Positions 61,088 to 64,000 of a stretch of 64,000 bases of DNA are shown piece by piece (position 1 is the stretch's first letter; the number at the start of each line of letters is the position of its first letter). A program made the translations under genes and the position numbers. The stretch is from Parasitella parasitica (lineage: Eukaryota; Mucoromycota; Mucoromycetes; Mucorales; Mucoraceae). The notes beneath the pieces are model-generated. The model had not been told where the DNA came from and did not search any database. It was given only the letters and a program-made list of their open reading frames with translations. The stretch spans positions 1-64,000 of the forward strand of contig MU619393.1 of the NCBI GenBank assembly GCA_025201805.1, given 5' to 3'.

Positions 61088-63512
61088 TTACACATCAATC
61101 CCCCAATCACCCACGGTTCTCATTGCTTCTTCGTCACCATGTACAATTTTTGAACCATCTTCACCGCCAAGGACATCAGCAATGCATTGCCATGGATCAC
61201 GCGCACCTCCCCATTTTAACAGATTATCTCTAAATGCTTGCCCCTTTTCTCTGTCCAATGGATTGGACTTGAAGCTCGTTTCCCATACTCGTCTTGCTAA
61301 TGTTCTGTCAAATAAATATGAGTAGTAGTTGGATCCATAGCCAAACAAATGGCCAAACTGAACAGGCCACATAGTGCCAGGCACGCTGGGAAAGAGGCCA
61401 ACTTGATCTTGAAGTTTATGCCATTCGGCTACACTAGAGAACTGGTGATCGCCCACCTGCGATGAATGGTATCGCTGATCAACCAAAGCCATCAGAATTT
61501 GACTATTGATCTCAATGCCACTGAATCTTTTGCGCTGTTCCAAGAATGCTTGCACACCATCGGGTGATACACTCCCATTAGCAAATAAGGGCAGCACCTT
61601 GGGATGCCAGGCGAAATGTTCCATCAGAATAGAAGGCAGTTCGACGAAATCAGAGGCGCATCGAGTTCCTGCTACGTTGTGAAAATGAGAGCGGCCCAGC
61701 ATGGAGTGCATGGCGTGGCCCATTTCATGAAACAGTGTTTCTACCTCAAACATGGAGAGCAAGGCAGGCTTTGCACTGGCAGAGAAATCGCATGTCAAGA
61801 CAATCATTGGCAGCTGAAACAAGCCTTTGTGGCCTGCAACAGATTCAGCAGGCGGTTCAACAGGCGGCAGAAAGTTGGCAACATCTACACCACGGCCAGG
61901 GAATGCATATTTGACGTCGTTTGCAGTATCGTCATCGTCCACGCGGCGAGATGTGCGGATGGTATAGTGCGCTGCATTGGTTGTTTTCCCAGGGCGAGAG
62001 AATAAATCGCAGTAAATCGTGCCAATCTTGCCTTCTTGCTCACAAACGACGTCTAATTTACGAACGTGTTCATGCCACACTTCGCCAGATCTAAGAGAAG
62101 CATGCTCAAATTCAACACCGTACAAATGCTTAAAGAGCCTTGAAAGTCCTTGAATGACTGACCCGACGGAAAAATAAGGCATGTTGATGAGCGACGATCG
62201 AGAAGGGCTAGACATTTGCATATAAAAGTCGCGATCCCACGCATTGACGGTAGGAAGGTAGCTTAAACGCAGGTCGTCCTGCTTTGTAATTTGGAGTAAA
62301 TTGAGATCATTCTTAAACGTGGGCTCCTGATGGCCAAATAGAGTTCTAAGAAATGCATCCACATTATCTGCAGAAAATTAGATGCTATTTGCTTTATAAC
62401 ACAGAATTGATAAATCCTTACTTGGGTTTTTGGCCATCTTGTCCTCCAGCTGCAAATCAGCATAAGATTCTTTTCCAATCAAGGTGGCTAATGCTGAACG
62501 AGTCTTCACAAGTTGCTCTAATGTTGCGATGCTTCCTTTTGTCGCGGAATTCATCGATTCATATGCTTTTTTGCGTACATTTTCGTTTTGAGCATACTTC
62601 AAGATCATTTGACATTCGGGCGAGTCAGTTGGGACATAGGCATAACCGTCGTTACTGACTGCAGATCGGATCAGGCTGGGATTGACACCGCCCAACGCTG
62701 AATGTTTGATTTTCACTTGCTTGATGGCTCTTGGATTCATTTGGATAAACTCTCGGCCGAGGTGAATGATTTGGTCTGATAAATTAACAAATTCGGCTCT
62801 CTGTTGGTTGCGTAAATGGATGCCAGATTTATGAAAATCTCTTAAAAATACTGTAGCGGCGGCATATTCATCAGCAGTGAACTTGGAAACAATCGACTTG
62901 TCAGCGAATACCAGTGATAGGACCTAATAATACATCATCAATAAAACCAAGTCAACTTGCTTCTGTATCGCATACCTGAAAGATGCGAACATCTGTATTT
63001 AACGTATTCATGTAAGAACATAAATCCCCATAAGCCTTGTTGGCGGTTTCCATCATAACCTGGTCAGGATGAGCATTGCGAACAAATTCGGCCATATCAA
63101 TTACGACGCAAAGAGTATCTGATAATCTGTCCAAGTTTTTCACAACTTTGGCCATTTCTTCAGGCCCATTGTCGGGTGCGTTGCAGATACGTTCAACAAT
63201 GATTTGAGCTTGCTGAATGGCTTGTTGTGTAGCAAAGGCAATACCATGAACATTACTAAAATAAGGGCTTTCGAATAGCCCTACAGGCTCTGAAGATGCT
63301 GCATAGGACGAATTCTGTTTCCAAGCAGTATTATCGTCAAAGATGGAACGAAGATGATCATTTTTGTCTTTTCTATTCTCGACAGTGCTGGTTGCAGTGT
63401 TCGCTCGACGAAGGGTGGTAAAACGAGAGGATTGAGAAGCAATTAAACGAGATGCTTTAATAATTACATTTTTACGCAATTGAGGTAATGATTCAATAAC
63501 GGATATCGACAT
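61088..63512 (-). CDS. oct1: Mitochondrial intermediate peptidase (Oct1/MIP)
   Basis: A matrix metallopeptidase of the M3 family that trims an octapeptide from imported proteins after the main processing peptidase. Three exons are proposed: 63512-62976, 62923-62422 and 62367-61088, giving 772 residues, the usual MIP length. The start at 63512 (MSISVIESLPQLRKN) gives an R/K/S-rich, acid-poor leader (ASRLIASQSSRFTTLRRA) typical of mitochondrial targeting; the open frame extends 44 codons further up but overlaps the promoter. The zinc site is FHEMGHAMHSML, with the third ligand in the EHFAW region. Other family marks are GLFQLPMIVLTCDFS, AGTRCASDFVELPSILMEH, FGYGSNYYSYLFDRTLA. It is divergent from the EH-domain gene, with 233 bases between starts. 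Confidence 0.97.
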
Positions 63513-63745
63513 GACAGTGTAATCGATATATGTGGTTTCAAACAAGAGAGAGAGAGGGACTACATAATAGCCGCCGGGGAGTGATGCAATGTCTCTCCGC
63601 ATTAGATCCCAAAATCTCAATGATGCAGTAAAAGGCCTCCTCATAGGTTAGAAGTCTAATTAACGAATTTACCCGCGAACTAGGTTAACAAAGACATTCT
63701 TATTTCTTTCTTTTCTTTTATTCATCTTTTAATAAACGAGAAAAT
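63513..63745. promoter_or_regulatory. Short divergent promoter, oct1 and EH-domain gene
   Basis: Only 233 bases separate the two start codons, so one nucleosome-free region probably serves both genes. A pyrimidine-rich stretch (63700-63730) precedes the plus-strand start. No specific factor site was recognised. Confidence 0.5.
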
Positions 63746-64000
63746 ATGGCAGGACCATCCAAAGGTTTGCTAAATACAACGTAAATATCTCCAAATCAAT
63801 TAACTTTTTCTTTTTTGTATAGGGATACGCTTAAGTTTTCTAGCCCAAGCTGACCAGAACAAATACGAAATGCTGTTTTCCCAAGTCGCTGGTGGAAGTA
63901 ACATTTTATCTGGTAGATATGTGGCCTAGATATGGAAAAGAAAAGCGATTAAGATTTATTTGAATTTAGCTACTGCTGCTAAAGAAGTTCTTTCTCGGTC
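63746..64000 (+). CDS. EH-domain protein, 5' end only (Pan1/Eps15-like)
   Basis: Cut off by the window end. Exons proposed are 63746-63764, 63823-63912 and 63970 onward. The visible protein starts MAGPSKGIRLSFLAQADQ and continues NKYEMLFSQVAGGSNILSG, then ATAAKEVLSRS. This is the first half of an EH domain: a helix with DQNKYEMLF, a non-calcium EF-like loop, then LSG-AKEVLSRS. EH proteins bind NPF peptides in endocytosis; Pan1, End3 and Ede1/Eps15 are candidates. The LSF start and short leader favour a Pan1-like protein, but the family cannot be settled from 46 residues. Confidence 0.72.

Overview
This is a eukaryotic window, most likely from a Mucoromycota fungus of the Mucorales type. The DNA is AT-rich. 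Genes are split by many short introns of about 50-70 bases with GTAAGT-like donors. The proteins match fungal forms of Vac8, Sec62, Ugp1, Ase1, mitochondrial intermediate peptidase and others, and intergenic DNA carries decayed Helitron sequence and a degenerate gene family that I associate with Mucorales. No rRNA, tRNA, CRISPR array or bacterial operon was seen.

Layout: 1-1457 non-coding with small palindromes; 1458-6524 three minus-strand genes (vac8, sec62, tfb4); 7473-17074 two plus-strand genes (a phosducin-like chaperone and a 17-exon smg1 kinase); 17075-21449 a 4.4 kb gene-poor block with a dispersed repeat, a degenerate simple repeat and possible pseudogene debris; 21450-23311 ugp1 (+); 23463-29725 four minus-strand genes (fyv7-like, Golgi pH regulator, dcn1, MFSD1-like transporter); 30316-37539 a very long six-exon macroglobulin-like gene (-); 38728-39942 a disordered Q-rich protein (+); 40226-42775 rnr1 (+); 42776-50739 a second gene-poor block with a Helitron relic, a broken Mucorales-type gene and the inverted partner of the 18 kb repeat; 50740-57308 ddb1 and ase1 (+); 57535-63512 a TBC1D5-like Rab-GAP and mitochondrial intermediate peptidase (-); 63746 to the end, the 5' part of an EH-domain gene (+).

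The genes are mostly housekeeping and there is no obvious cluster for one pathway. Two parts of the cullin-RING ligase system (dcn1, ddb1) lie about 23 kb apart. Several genes concern membranes and trafficking (vac8, sec62, Golgi pH regulator, TBC1D5-like, EH protein). Exon models were worked out by hand from splice motifs, reading-frame continuity and family conservation. For vac8, tfb4, plp2, smg1, ugp1, fyv7, the Golgi pH regulator, dcn1, the MFS gene, the giant gene, rnr1, ddb1 and the peptidase, the exon lengths add up to an intact reading frame.

The points of most interest are a complete SMG1 kinase in a fungus, with a very short kinase-FATC spacer; a 2,286-residue macroglobulin-like protein without a visible signal peptide; three GC-AG introns; two ACGCGT boxes ahead of the ribonucleotide reductase gene; and the transposon-related remains in the two gene-poor blocks.
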